Shown: positions 32,874 to 41,634, counted from the first letter of the stretch. The stretch: DNA of 64,000 nt from JBCBKL01 sp963922565 (GCA_963922565.1 CAWUIQ010000006.1:1-64000), one strand, 5' to 3'. Numbers and translations are program-made. The notes: generated from the letters alone by a model not told the origin.

Positions 32874-34004
32874 ATGCGTAAACTACTTTTGGCGACGGCC
32901 TCCGCCGCGCTGATGGCCATGCCCACACTTGCCGAGGTCAAGGTTGGCATGATCACCACGTTGTCCGGCGGCGGTGCGGGCCTTGGCATTGACGTCCGGG
33001 ATGGCTTCATGCTCGCAATCCAGCAATCGGGCCGCGACGACATCGAAGTCGTGATCGAAGACGATCAACGCAAACCGGACATTGCGGTACAGCTGGCCGA
33101 CAAGATGGTGCAGTCCGAAAAGGTCGATGTGCTGACCGGCATTATCTGGTCAAACCTTGCAATGGCTGTCGTGCCGTCCGTCACCGCTCAGGGCAAATTC
33201 TACCTTTCGCCGAACGCAGGGCCGTCGCCGCTTGCCGGTGCGGGTTGCCACGAAAACTACTTCAACGTGGCATGGCAGAACGACAACCTTCATGAGGCGG
33301 CGGGCGCTTACGCAAACACCGCAAACTACGCCAACAGCTTTATCATGGCGCCGAACTACCCCGCGGGCAAAGACGCACTGACAGGGTACAAGCGGATGTT
33401 TGAGGGTGCGGTCGCCAACGAGGTCTATACCGAACTTGGGCAAACCGATTACGCCGCCGAAATCGCACAAATCCGGGCATCCGGCGCTGATAGCGTCTAT
33501 TTCTTCTTGCCCGGCGGCATGGGTATCTCATTCCTCAAGCAATACGCAGACAGCGGAGTTGATATCCCGGTCATCGGACCCGCATTCAGCTTTGATCAGG
33601 GGATCTTGCAGGCTGTTGGCGATGCGGCACTTGGCGTCGTGAATACTTCGCAGTGGAACAAGGACATCGACAACCCCACCAATGCCGCCTTTGTTGAGAG
33701 CTTTCAGGCCGCGTACGGTCGTTTGCCCTCGCTCTATGCCAGTCAGGGTTTCGACACGGCGAACTTGCTGATTTCGGCCATCGAGGCAGCGGATGTTTCC
33801 GATGCTGACGCCTTCCGCGACGCGCTCAGGGCTGCGAATTTCGATAGCACACGGGGTGATTTTGCGTTCGGCCCAAACCAGCACCCGGTGCAAACGATCT
33901 ACGCGCGCGAAGTGATCCAGGAAGGTGACGTTTTCACCAACAAGATCATCGCCACAGCGCTCGAAAATCATGCCGATGCGTATGCGTCACAGTGCAAGAT
34001 GTAA
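32874..34004 (+). CDS. ABC transporter substrate-binding protein, LIV type
   Basis: This 376-residue periplasmic binding protein has a Sec signal (MRKLLLATASAALMAMPTLA, cleaved before EVKVGM) and the Peripla_BP_6 fold with ITTLSGGGAGLGIDVRDGFMLAIQQ and VVIEDDQRKPDIAVQLADKMVQSEKVDVLTG. Two cysteines (GCHENYF and the C-terminal SQCKM) might pair. GGGAG lies 12 bp before the ATG. It precedes LivHMGF and follows the ligase gene, so it probably captures the aromatic acid degraded by the cluster. Confidence 0.92.
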   Translation: MRKLLLATASAALMAMPTLAEVKVGMITTLSGGGAGLGIDVRDGFMLAIQQSGRDDIEVVIEDDQRKPDIAVQLADKMVQSEKVDVLTGIIWSNLAMAVVPSVTAQGKFYLSPNAGPSPLAGAGCHENYFNVAWQNDNLHEAAGAYANTANYANSFIMAPNYPAGKDALTGYKRMFEGAVANEVYTELGQTDYAAEIAQIRASGADSVYFFLPGGMGISFLKQYADSGVDIPVIGPAFSFDQGILQAVGDAALGVVNTSQWNKDIDNPTNAAFVESFQAAYGRLPSLYASQGFDTANLLISAIEAADVSDADAFRDALRAANFDSTRGDFAFGPNQHPVQTIYAREVIQEGDVFTNKIIATALENHADAYASQCKM

Positions 34005-34020
34005 CAAAAAAACCAAGCTG

Positions 34021-34041
34021 CCCCGGGCTCAGCGCCCGGGG
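34021..34041 (+). terminator. Hairpin between binding-protein and livH genes
   Basis: The perfect 8-bp stem CCCCGGGC / GCCCGGGG with a 5-base loop is followed by GTTTCCCTTC. It lies 17 bp after the binding-protein stop and 63 bp before livH. The weak pyrimidine tail suggests partial termination or mRNA stabilisation, giving more binding protein than permease. Confidence 0.7.
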
Positions 34042-34104
34042 TTTCCCTTCAGGTTGAGACCCAGAAATGCGTCCCGGATCCGATCCGGAGCAGTGTGAAC
34101 CCTC

Positions 34105-35025
34105 ATGTCAACTATCCTAGTTATCGAGCAGGTGCTGAACGGCCTTCAGTTCGGCGTGATGCTGTTCCTTATGGCCGCCGGCTTGACCCTCATCTTCGGG
34201 GTGATGGGGCTGATCAACCTTGCCCATGGATCGCTCTATATGGTCGGTGCTTTTGTGGCCGCTTGGGTTGCGGGGCTTACCGGTTCGTTTGCGCTTGCGC
34301 TGGTTGCCGCGCTCGCAGCTTCAGCCGCTGCCGGTGCGCTCGTCGAGGTTACGATTATCCGAAGGCTCTACAAGGCCGCGCATCTTGACCAGGTGCTGGC
34401 GACTTTCGCACTCATACTGATCTTCTCGGAAGGCACGCGCTGGATCTTTGGATCCTTCCCACTGTTTCTGGATGTACCGGACTACCTCTCGGGTCCGATC
34501 TCGTTGCCCGGCGGCATTCAATACCCGCTTTATCGACTTGTCCTGATCGGTGTGGGGCTGGCCGTGGCCTTGTTTCTGTGGTGGCTGACCGCACGAACCC
34601 GCATTGGCATCCAGATCCGTGCGGGGGCCAATGACCGTGAGATGATTGCCGCGCTCGGGATCGATATCTCAAAGCTCTACACGCTCATTTTTGCTCTCGG
34701 CGCAGCCTTGGCCGGTCTCGCGGGCGCGTTGGTAGGCGCCATTCAATCGGTGCAGGTCGGGATGGGGGAGCCTGTTCTGATCCTCGCGTTTGTCGTGATC
34801 GTCATCGGCGGCATCGGTTCCATTCGCGGCGCCTTCATCGGCGCCCTGTTGGTGGGGCTCACTGACACGCTCGGCGGGATCTTTCTGCCAGAATTCTTCA
34901 AGCTCTTCATGGAAAGCGGCAGTGCCACCCAGACGGGATCGGCACTCGCATCGATGGCCGTCTATATCCTGATGGGCATCGTTCTGGTCTGGCGTCCCAC
35001 GGGCCTGTTCGGAGCGCGCGCATGA
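34105..35025 (+). CDS. livH: LIV-type ABC transporter permease (LivH-like)
   Basis: This 306-residue integral membrane permease has the LivH hallmark LTLIFGVMGLINLAHGSLYMVGAFVAAW near residues 28-55 and the coupling loop IRAGANDREMIAALGIDISK. The final LVWRPTGLFG is typical. It is transcribed after the binding-protein gene across a hairpin. The ATG at 34105 follows GGAG at a rather long distance; a GTG at 34094 is out of frame with it. It overlaps LivM by 4 bp. Confidence 0.93.
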   Translation: MSTILVIEQVLNGLQFGVMLFLMAAGLTLIFGVMGLINLAHGSLYMVGAFVAAWVAGLTGSFALALVAALAASAAAGALVEVTIIRRLYKAAHLDQVLATFALILIFSEGTRWIFGSFPLFLDVPDYLSGPISLPGGIQYPLYRLVLIGVGLAVALFLWWLTARTRIGIQIRAGANDREMIAALGIDISKLYTLIFALGAALAGLAGALVGAIQSVQVGMGEPVLILAFVVIVIGGIGSIRGAFIGALLVGLTDTLGGIFLPEFFKLFMESGSATQTGSALASMAVYILMGIVLVWRPTGLFGARA

Positions 35026-36005
35026 TCGAGGAACGCTATATCAACTCGGTCGTTCTTGCTGGACTTATTGCGCTTCCGCTTTGGGCGCTGATGTCTGACG
35101 AACCCTTCACAATTACCCTGACCACGCGAGCCGTTATTCTTGCGCTTGCCGCTGTCGGGCTCAACATCGCGCTTGGCATCGGCGGCATGGTGTCCTTCGG
35201 GCACGCCGTCTTTTTCGGCCTTGGTGGCTATGCCATGGGCATCCTCGCATTTCACGCGCAGAACTTTGACCCGCTGGTCATAGGGCCCCTCAGCATCGCC
35301 GGCACGAAATCCATGCCAATCATCTGGCTGGTCGCCACCGTTGTTTCGGCGCTGGTGGCTTGGCTTATCGGGCTGCTCAGCCTGCGAACGACAGGCGTCT
35401 ATTTCATCATGATCACGCTGGCATTCGGGCAGATGTTCTTTTTCTTCTCGATCTCTTGGGGTGCCTATGGCGGAGAGGATGGTCTTTCGATCTGGGTGCG
35501 CAACGAATTCCCCGGGCTGAACACGCTTGTCCCGATCCAGTTTTTCGGGCTGTGCTTTGCAGCGCTTTGCCTCGCGCTTTTGGTTCAATGGCGGCTGCGG
35601 GCATCGCCGTTCGGGTTGGCGCTGAATGCCGGGCGCCAGACGCCTGAGCGGGTGCAGAATGTGGGTCTGAACCCCATGCGGCTGAAGCTTCTCGCATTTG
35701 TCATATCAGGCGCCATCACCGGGCTTGCGGGCGCCCTTTTTGCGGACCTCAACCGCTTTGTCTCGCCCACCATGTTCAGCTGGCAATTGTCGGGGGAGCT
35801 GATCATTCTGATCATCATCGGCGGTGTGGGTCGCCTGATGGGACCGGTAATCGGGGCCGCTATCTTTGTGGCGCTTGAACACTGGCTCGGTGGGTTGACA
35901 GATTTCTGGCACGTCTGGCTGGGCAGCATCCTTTTGGTGATTGTCCTCTTTGGACGCGGCGGCGTCATCGGGTTCCTGACCGGGAAGGAGGGGCCCCATG
36001 TCTGA
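35022..36005 (+). CDS. livM: LIV-type ABC transporter permease (LivM-like)
   Basis: This 327-residue membrane permease shows VGLNIALGIGGMVSFGHAVFFGLGGYAMGI near 45-74 and the coupling region NAGRQTPERVQNVGLNPMRLKLLAFV. It forms the channel with the preceding LivH-like protein. Its stop lies 8 bp inside the LivG gene, and its start overlaps livH, indicating one tightly coupled operon. Confidence 0.93.
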   Translation: MIEERYINSVVLAGLIALPLWALMSDEPFTITLTTRAVILALAAVGLNIALGIGGMVSFGHAVFFGLGGYAMGILAFHAQNFDPLVIGPLSIAGTKSMPIIWLVATVVSALVAWLIGLLSLRTTGVYFIMITLAFGQMFFFFSISWGAYGGEDGLSIWVRNEFPGLNTLVPIQFFGLCFAALCLALLVQWRLRASPFGLALNAGRQTPERVQNVGLNPMRLKLLAFVISGAITGLAGALFADLNRFVSPTMFSWQLSGELIILIIIGGVGRLMGPVIGAAIFVALEHWLGGLTDFWHVWLGSILLVIVLFGRGGVIGFLTGKEGPHV

Positions 36006-36747
36006 CGCGATACTCGCCACGCATGGGTTGATGAAGTCCTTTGGCGCACTCAAGGCGACCGATGATGTATCCATCAATCTGCGCCCCGGCGAAATCCACG
36101 CCATTATCGGGCCGAACGGCGCAGGCAAATCCACATTGATCGGTCAGATCAGCGGTGGACTGCAGTCTGATGCCGGACGGGTCGAACTAATGGGCCACGA
36201 TGTCACCGCACTTCCGACCGAGGCGCGGGCCAAGGCCGGTCTGGGCCGCACGTTTCAGATCTCCGCGCTGGCGATGGAGGATACGGTTCTCGAAAACGTG
36301 CTTCTCGGGGCAGTGGGTGCAACGTCGAGCGGTTGGCAGTTGTTTCGGTCGGTCTTGGGGATCAGTGATCTGAACGACCGTGCGAGGGAAGCACTCACGC
36401 GGGTTGGCCTGCAAGACGCCGAGAATACGCGTTGCGCGGATCTTTCTCACGGCCAACGGCGGCAGCTTGAGGTCGCCGTGGCGCTGACGCTTTCGCCCAA
36501 GGCTTTCGTGATGGATGAACCCATGGCCGGGCTGGGCGCTGAAGGCTCCAAAAAGATGACGGCCTTCCTCGATGGTCTGCGGTCCGAGGCGCCGATTTTG
36601 CTGGTCGAGCACGATATGGACGCCGTATTTGCGCTCGCCGACCGCATAAGCGTGCTCGTGTACGGCCGGATCATCGCAACCGGTAGTGTGGATGAAATCC
36701 GCAGCTCCAGTGAAGTCAAAGAAGCCTATCTGGGAGAAAGCGCATGA
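35998..36747 (+). CDS. livG: LIV-type ABC transporter ATP-binding protein (LivG-like)
   Basis: This 249-residue ATPase has Walker A GPNGAGKST near 39-47, the Q-loop in GRTFQISAL, a LivG-type signature DLSHGQRRQLEVAVAL, Walker B KAFVMDEPMAGLG and the H-loop LLVEHDMDAVFAL. GGAAGGAGGGG just before ATG 35998 is a strong ribosome-binding site inside the end of livM. It powers import of the aromatic substrate with LivF. Confidence 0.93.
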   Translation: MSDAILATHGLMKSFGALKATDDVSINLRPGEIHAIIGPNGAGKSTLIGQISGGLQSDAGRVELMGHDVTALPTEARAKAGLGRTFQISALAMEDTVLENVLLGAVGATSSGWQLFRSVLGISDLNDRAREALTRVGLQDAENTRCADLSHGQRRQLEVAVALTLSPKAFVMDEPMAGLGAEGSKKMTAFLDGLRSEAPILLVEHDMDAVFALADRISVLVYGRIIATGSVDEIRSSSEVKEAYLGESA

Positions 36748-37430
36748 GCCTGCTTTCGATAGAGGGCCTCTCGGCATCTTACGGTCAGTCCCAGGCGCTC
36801 TTTGATGTTTCGCTGCAGCTTGAGGCGGGTGAGGTCATGGCGCTGATGGGGCGCAACGGGATGGGCAAGACCACGACCGTTCGGGCCATTTGCGGGATGA
36901 TGGCCTCTGCCGGGCGGCTCGAATTTGAAGGCCGTGATTTGCGGTCGCTGCCAAGCCACAAGGTTGCAAGGCTGGGCATCGGACTGGTTCCCGAAGGCAG
37001 GCGTTGCTTCAAAGACCTGACGGTGCGCGAAAACCTGATTGCCGCGGCGCGACCAGGCGATTGGAGGCTTGAGAGCGTGGGCGCTCTCTTCCCTCGCCTG
37101 GCCGAGCGGGCCGGCCAGGTCGCTGCCTCGCTGTCTGGCGGTGAGCAACAGATGCTCGCAATCGGACGGGCGCTCATGACCAACCCGCAGCTTTTGATCC
37201 TGGACGAAGCGACCGAAGGTCTTGCCCCGATCATTCGCCAGGAGATCTGGGGTGCCATTGCGCGGCTCAAACGCGAGACTGGTATGGCCATCCTTGTGAT
37301 CGACAAGTCTCTGAAAGAGCTTTCAGCGGTATCCGATCACGCCGTCATCCTGGAACGCGGCGCGACCGTTTGGAGTGGCGCGATGCAGGATCTGACTTCG
37401 GACGTTTCCGAGAAATACGTGGGGGTCTGA
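36744..37430 (+). CDS. livF: LIV-type ABC transporter ATP-binding protein (LivF-like)
   Basis: This 228-residue ATPase has Walker A GRNGMGKTT near 35-43, signature SLSGGEQQMLAIG, Walker B LLILDEATEGLAP and a modified H-loop (LVIDKSLKEL), in which the usual histidine or glutamine region is a lysine. The proline of the usual DEP is an alanine (DEAT), as in several LivF proteins. It overlaps livG by 4 bp and the thioesterase gene by one base. Confidence 0.92.
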   Translation: MSLLSIEGLSASYGQSQALFDVSLQLEAGEVMALMGRNGMGKTTTVRAICGMMASAGRLEFEGRDLRSLPSHKVARLGIGLVPEGRRCFKDLTVRENLIAAARPGDWRLESVGALFPRLAERAGQVAASLSGGEQQMLAIGRALMTNPQLLILDEATEGLAPIIRQEIWGAIARLKRETGMAILVIDKSLKELSAVSDHAVILERGATVWSGAMQDLTSDVSEKYVGV

Positions 37431-37837
37431 TGAGTTTTCGGTTTTCACAAAAGGTCCTGTTCAAACACTGCGATCCGGCCGGCATCGTCTTTTACCCGCG
37501 CTACTTCGAAATGGTGAATGACTGCGTCGAGGCCTTTTTTGACGAGGTTCTTGAGATGCCATTCGAGCGACTGCACAAATCGGGCGGTGTGCCCACGGCC
37601 CAGATCAGTTCGCGCTTTTCCAAGCCGAGCCGCCATGGAGACCAACTTGTTCTGACGTTGCATGTGATAAATGTAGGACGCAGTTCGATGACGTATGAGA
37701 TGCAAGCGCATGCTGACGATACATTGCGTTTTGAAACGACCGCAACGCTGGTTCATGTGAATGCGGCAGGACGTCCGACCCCTTGGCCAGCCTCGACCAA
37801 AGACAGATTGCAGATGCAAAAGGACGCTCTGGCATGA
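37430..37837 (+). CDS. Hotdog-fold acyl-CoA thioesterase (4HBT type)
   Basis: This 135-residue hotdog protein has the 4-hydroxybenzoyl-CoA thioesterase-type motif VLFKHCDPAGIVFYPRYFEMVNDCVEAFF near residues 9-37, with Asp16 at the catalytic position. It hydrolyses acyl- or aryl-CoA esters, and in this cluster it could release CoA from dead-end aromatic esters. The ATG at 37430 overlaps the livF stop (TGATG). An earlier in-frame start at 37370 would run within livF and lacks family similarity. Confidence 0.9.
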   Translation: MSFRFSQKVLFKHCDPAGIVFYPRYFEMVNDCVEAFFDEVLEMPFERLHKSGGVPTAQISSRFSKPSRHGDQLVLTLHVINVGRSSMTYEMQAHADDTLRFETTATLVHVNAAGRPTPWPASTKDRLQMQKDALA

Positions 37838-38229
37838 CCCACAAGACCATTCATCCGGAAAACTGGCTGCCGGCCAAAGGCTATGCCAACGGCATGCTCA
37901 CGAAAGACGGCACCCTCCATATCGGCGGTCAAATCGGATGGGATGAGCAAAAACGTTTCGTCAGTGACGACTTTATCGGTCAGATGCGACAGGCGCTTTT
38001 GAACATTCGGGCGATCGTGGAGGCCGCCGGCGGAACGGTCGAGGATGTCACGCGTCTAACCTGGTTTGTGACCGACAAGGCGGAATACCTCGCCGCTCAG
38101 AGCGCCGTCGGCGACGCGTATCGCGAGGTCTTTGGCCGACACTTTCCGGCAATGTCTATGGTCGTCGTCGCAGGTCTGGTGGAAGACGATGCAAAGGTCG
38201 AGATCGAGGCGACGGCGCATCTGGGATGA
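37834..38229 (+). CDS. ridA: RidA family protein (enamine/imine deaminase)
   Basis: This 131-residue RidA/YjgF-family protein shows GGQIGWDEQKRFVSDDFIGQMRQALLNIRAIVEAAGG near 30-66, the invariant arginine in VTRLTWFV and the closing ALVEDDAKVEIEA-type ending (GLVEDDAKVEIEATAHL). The family hydrolyses enamines or imines to ketones and ammonia. Such a step fits removal of the amino group from a dearomatised aminobenzoyl-CoA intermediate, which supports anthranilate as the substrate of this cluster. It overlaps the thioesterase gene by 4 bp and ends the operon. Confidence 0.9.
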   Translation: MTHKTIHPENWLPAKGYANGMLTKDGTLHIGGQIGWDEQKRFVSDDFIGQMRQALLNIRAIVEAAGGTVEDVTRLTWFVTDKAEYLAAQSAVGDAYREVFGRHFPAMSMVVVAGLVEDDAKVEIEATAHLG

Positions 38230-38269
38230 CGCCGCTGCCGGTTCATGCTGGCGATTGGTCGAGCCAGTA

Positions 38270-38581
38270 TCAAAGGAAATCGTCGCGACGCGGCGTGAAG
38301 CAGTCAACCAGCGTACCGGGCTCCAAACAGACACATCCGTGGGTGACACCCGATGGCACGACAAAGCTGTCACCTGGGCCGACCTCACGTGCCTCATCCC
38401 CGATCGTAAAGCGGAAGCGACCCTGTTCGACGTATGTCGACTGAACATGCGGGTGATCATGCAGCGCGCCTATGGCCCCCACACTGTCGAAACGAAATGC
38501 GACAACCATCAGCTCGGGATGATCCGCCAAAACCTGTCGGGTCACGCCGTCACCAGTCGCAACAATGGGAAATTCGGTCAT
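38270..38581 (-). CDS. kdgF: KdgF-like cupin protein
   Basis: This 103-residue single-domain cupin closely follows the KdgF pattern: GALHDHPHVQSTYVEQGRF near 37-55 with the metal-binding histidines, GPGDSFVVPSGVTHG with the closing histidine, and a C-terminal DCFTPRRDDFL like the DxFxPxREDFL of KdgF. KdgF converts unsaturated monouronates from pectin or alginate into open-chain keto forms. AGGAGGG precedes ATG 38581. It lies 20 bp after the SDR gene on the same strand. The assignment is strengthened by the neighbouring SDR, GntR regulator and TRAP transporter. Confidence 0.82.
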   Translation of the reverse strand: MTEFPIVATGDGVTRQVLADHPELMVVAFRFDSVGAIGALHDHPHVQSTYVEQGRFRFTIGDEAREVGPGDSFVVPSGVTHGCVCLEPGTLVDCFTPRRDDFL

Positions 38582-38601
38582 GTCAAAGGTCCCTCCTGCG
38601 T

Positions 38602-39345
38602 TCAGGAAAACAGCATACCGCCATTGATGTCGATGTTTGCACCCGTGATGAAGGCCGAGTCATCACAGGCCAGGAACAGGATCAGATTGGCGGTATCCTC
38701 GGTCGTGCCTTGGCGCTTGACGGGAGCCGAGGCTTCGTAACCGCGTCGAGCGGCGTCAGCAGTGTGGATGTTATGAAAGTCCGTGTCGATCATGCCGGGG
38801 CAAAGCGCATTCACACGGATGTCCGGCCCAACCTCTTTGGCAAGGCCCCGGGTCATGGTCGCGATGGCCCCTTTTGACGTGGCATAGGCGACTGCGCCGG
38901 GGCCGCCGCCATCGCGAGCTGCTTGGCTGGCGAGGTTCACGATTGCACCCGTTTTCATATGCGCAAGGCACGCCTTGGTAACCATGAACACGCTGGTGAG
39001 GTTCAGATCCATCACCGTGTTCCAGTGGTCGAGTTCCATCTCTGCGATGGTTTTGCGGGCGACCAGGCCACCGGAATTGTTCACGAGGACGTTTATGCCA
39101 CCAAATGTCTCGACAGTCTTGGATATCAGCGCATCGACATCATCTTGCCGGGTCATGTCACCTTGCAGGCTAAACGCTTGCCCACCTCGTTCGTTGATCT
39201 TTTGCACAGCGGCTTCGGCCCCTGTGCCGCTGGAAAAGTAGTTGATCGCAACATTCGCGCCTTCCGATGCAAGTTTCAGAGCGGCTGCGAGACCGATGTC
39301 GCGGCCTCCTCCGGTCACGATGGCTGTTTGTCCCGCAAGTTTCAT
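38602..39345 (-). CDS. Short-chain dehydrogenase, uronate/keto-sugar reductase candidate
   Basis: This 247-residue SDR has TGGGRDIGLAAA at about 11-22, NNSGG near 89-93, the catalytic serine in NLASQAARDGG and YATSK near 154-158. By context it may reduce 4-deoxy-5-hexulose uronate or a similar keto-uronate produced with KdgF. AAGGGGACGAG precedes ATG 39345; a frame to 39480 adds unrelated cysteine-rich sequence. Its promoter region carries the GntR-type operator at 39461-39477. Confidence 0.88.
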   Translation of the reverse strand: MKLAGQTAIVTGGGRDIGLAAALKLASEGANVAINYFSSGTGAEAAVQKINERGGQAFSLQGDMTRQDDVDALISKTVETFGGINVLVNNSGGLVARKTIAEMELDHWNTVMDLNLTSVFMVTKACLAHMKTGAIVNLASQAARDGGGPGAVAYATSKGAIATMTRGLAKEVGPDIRVNALCPGMIDTDFHNIHTADAARRGYEASAPVKRQGTTEDTANLILFLACDDSAFITGANIDINGGMLFS

Positions 39346-39460
39346 CGTCTCGTCCCCTTGTCGATCTTGTCTTTTGATGCAGCCCTTGGACCGTGTCCTA
39401 CATTGCGGCGCATTCACGTCCGAACATGCGTTGCATCGAGATTCGATTTCACTTTTCTCT

Positions 39461-39477
39461 AAAACTGGTATACTAGT
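39461..39477. promoter_or_regulatory. Operator AAAACTGGTATACTAGT, copy 1
   Basis: This 17-mer is identical to the one at 40440-40456. Its core ACTGGTATACTAGT is palindromic except for one pair. It lies in the region between the divergent SDR and gntR genes, 115 bp before the SDR start. GntR/FadR-type repressors bind such short dyads, and one is encoded next to it. Confidence 0.7.
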
Positions 39478-39617
39478 CAATCAGTGTTGATCGAAGCACT
39501 TTTGCGCGGGTGGCGGCGCTGAAGCCCGCGCGATCACCGGACTTGCAAATTGAGTGTTCGTTGCACTGCAAACTCAGTAGACCTTGCAAAAGGCGAACAC
39601 TGTACGGAGACCGCCAA

Positions 39618-40310
39618 ATGGCACAGGTAACTCAAATTGGTGCACGGCGCACAAGCGTGGACGATATCTATGACTACCTCTACGAAGAGATATCGGCGCT
39701 GCGTTTGAGACCCGGCGACAAGATCTCCGAAGCGGATATCGCGACCCAATTTGGCGTGTCACGGCAACCTGTTCGGGATGCGTTCAACCGGTTGGCCACG
39801 CTCGACCTGCTGCTGATCCGTCCGCAACGCGCGACCGAGGTCAAACGCTTTTCTATGCGAGAGATCATCAAATCGCGGTTTGTTCGTCTGTCCGTCGAAA
39901 AGGAAGTTCTACAACGCGCAGCCATGCACTGCGACGATGAGAATGCGAAGCAGCTAGAGGAGGCACTACGCCTACAGGAACAGTCGGTTCACGACCGCGA
40001 CATCGACCGCTTCAATGCCCTCGACTACGAATTTCACAAACTGATCTGCCACATTGCGCGGTCTGGGTTTGCGTTCGACGTGATCTTATCTGAAAAATCA
40101 AAAGTCGACCGCTTGTGTACGCTGAGCCTGTCCAAGGGTGATCGCATGCCAGAACTGGTCGATGACCACCGCGCCATCACGACTGCAATCCAGAACCATG
40201 ATGCTGCCGCCGCGATCAAGGCTGGTGTCCATCACCTGTCGCGACTGGACGAGACAATCGATCAGATATCTGCATCCAACGCGAATTACTTCATGCCTGA
40301 GGACGCCTGA
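39618..40310 (+). CDS. GntR family regulator (FadR subfamily)
   Basis: This 230-residue regulator has an N-terminal winged helix (ISEADIATQFGVSRQPVRDAFNRLATLDLL, about residues 36-65) and a C-terminal all-helical FCD ligand domain (about 85-215) with the expected metal-binding residues around DYEFHKLICHIA and HRAITTAIQNHD. GGAGA precedes ATG 39618; an upstream in-frame start at 39510 adds unlikely sequence. It most likely represses both the SDR/kdgF genes and the TRAP operon through the two identical 17-bp operators, with a uronate derivative as inducer. Confidence 0.9.
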   Translation: MAQVTQIGARRTSVDDIYDYLYEEISALRLRPGDKISEADIATQFGVSRQPVRDAFNRLATLDLLLIRPQRATEVKRFSMREIIKSRFVRLSVEKEVLQRAAMHCDDENAKQLEEALRLQEQSVHDRDIDRFNALDYEFHKLICHIARSGFAFDVILSEKSKVDRLCTLSLSKGDRMPELVDDHRAITTAIQNHDAAAAIKAGVHHLSRLDETIDQISASNANYFMPEDA

Positions 40311-40434
40311 CCCAAGGCGACCAACCGCGTGATTGCAAGCCGGGCACATTCTGCTCGGCCTAGGCTCACAGACCGAAATCAGACGCGAACGGGATCCGTG
40401 CGACCAAGTTCGGGCGAGGTAGAAAACATTTCAG

Positions 40435-40462
40435 TTGACAAAACTGGTATACTAGTAATCCT
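40435..40462 (+). promoter_or_regulatory. Likely TRAP operon promoter with overlapping operator copy 2
   Basis: TTGACA at 40435-40440 is a consensus -35 element; a weak -10 (TAATCC) follows 16 bases later. The 17-bp operator AAAACTGGTATACTAGT (40440-40456) fills the spacer, so a bound GntR protein would exclude RNA polymerase. It lies about 120 bp before dctP. The rest of 40311-40577 holds no gene that I can see. Confidence 0.6.
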
Positions 40463-40577
40463 CTAGGGTCATCAAGACGCCAGATCGCCGTGTCGAGCCG
40501 GGCGGAGCGCAACAGCCCTGCGCCGGGGACCGCACGCGGCGATGCAAAAAGTGGATTGAGACTTAAGGGAGGACAAC

Positions 40578-41558
40578 ATGTTTCAAAAAATCGCCAAGTC
40601 ATTGGTCGGGGCGGCAGCTATTTCCGTTATGGCTGTAGCTGCAAACGCTGCCGACTGGCGCGGATGGAATATCCACGTCGAAGGGTATCCAAACACCGTC
40701 GCCATGGACAAATTCGCTGAGCTGCTCGCCGAGAAGACCGGCGGCGAGGTGACCCTGCAAATGTTCCACGGTGGGACACTCGGCAGCCAGCCGGATGCCA
40801 TCGAACAGGTACGGGCGGGAGCACTCGAAATCGGCAACTTCAACCTGGGCCCGATTGGCCCGATTGTGGCCGAGGCGAACGTCGTCTCGCTACCCTTCAT
40901 CTTCAAGGACGTACCGCACATGTTCCGCGTGCTCGACGGTGAAGGCGGGGCGGCCATCGCCGAAGGGATGGCTTCCAAAGGTCTGACGCCGCTGGCTTGG
41001 TACGACGCCGGGGCACGATCGTTCTACAACGGTGAGAAGCCAATCAACACGCCGGCCGATGTCGAAGGCATGAAGGTCCGAGTGATGAACAACGACCTCT
41101 TCACCGGAATGATCGCACAGCTAGGGGGAAATCCCTCGCCCATGGCCTTTGCCGAAGTCTATCAGGCCCTGAAAACGGGTGTCGTTGATGGCGCCGAAAA
41201 CAACTGGCCATCGTATGAGTCCACCGGGCACTTCGAGGTGGCCGGCTATTACTCGCTATCGCAGCACCTGATCATCCCCGAATGCATCTGTGTAAACACT
41301 GCGGCATTCGACGCGCTCTCAGCTGACATGCAGGCCGCAGTGACAGAGGCCGCCCAGGAATCTGCCACCTTGCAGAGAGAACTATGGGCCGCCCGCGAAG
41401 CAGCAAGCCGCAAGGCCGTGGAAGCAGGTGGGGTGGTCGTGAACGAAGTCGCAGACAAGGCTCCGTTCCAAAACGCGATGGCACCTGTATACGAAGCATA
41501 TTTCGAGACCAACCCGGGCCTTCGGTCGCTGGTCGAACTGATCCAGGCCACCGAGTAA
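40578..41558 (+). CDS. dctP: TRAP transporter substrate-binding protein (DctP)
   Basis: This 326-residue periplasmic protein has a Sec signal with cleavage near VAANAADW and the DctP fold: FAELLAEKTGGEVTLQMFHGGTLGSQPDAIEQVRAGALEIGNFNLG, a conserved arginine in MKVRVMNNDLF that usually pairs with a substrate carboxylate, and GVVDGAENNWPSYESTGHFEVAGYYSLSQH. AAGGGAGGAC precedes the ATG. DctP proteins often bind uronates and other carboxylates, matching the kdgF/SDR context. Confidence 0.93.
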   Translation: MFQKIAKSLVGAAAISVMAVAANAADWRGWNIHVEGYPNTVAMDKFAELLAEKTGGEVTLQMFHGGTLGSQPDAIEQVRAGALEIGNFNLGPIGPIVAEANVVSLPFIFKDVPHMFRVLDGEGGAAIAEGMASKGLTPLAWYDAGARSFYNGEKPINTPADVEGMKVRVMNNDLFTGMIAQLGGNPSPMAFAEVYQALKTGVVDGAENNWPSYESTGHFEVAGYYSLSQHLIIPECICVNTAAFDALSADMQAAVTEAAQESATLQRELWAAREAASRKAVEAGGVVVNEVADKAPFQNAMAPVYEAYFETNPGLRSLVELIQATE

Positions 41559-41585
41559 CCCGCTTCCGTGCTATGCATCAAAAGA

Positions 41586-41611
41586 CCCGGTTCCGTCTCT
41601 GCGGAATCGGG
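41586..41611 (+). terminator. Hairpin between dctP and dctQ
   Basis: The 10-bp stem CCCGGTTCCG / CGGAATCGGG, containing one G-U pair, closes a TCTCTG loop in the 76-bp gap after dctP. No T-run follows, so partial attenuation or 3'-end protection of the dctP message is more likely than full termination. Confidence 0.7.
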
Positions 41612-41634
41612 CAACTGAATTTGGGAACCATTCG

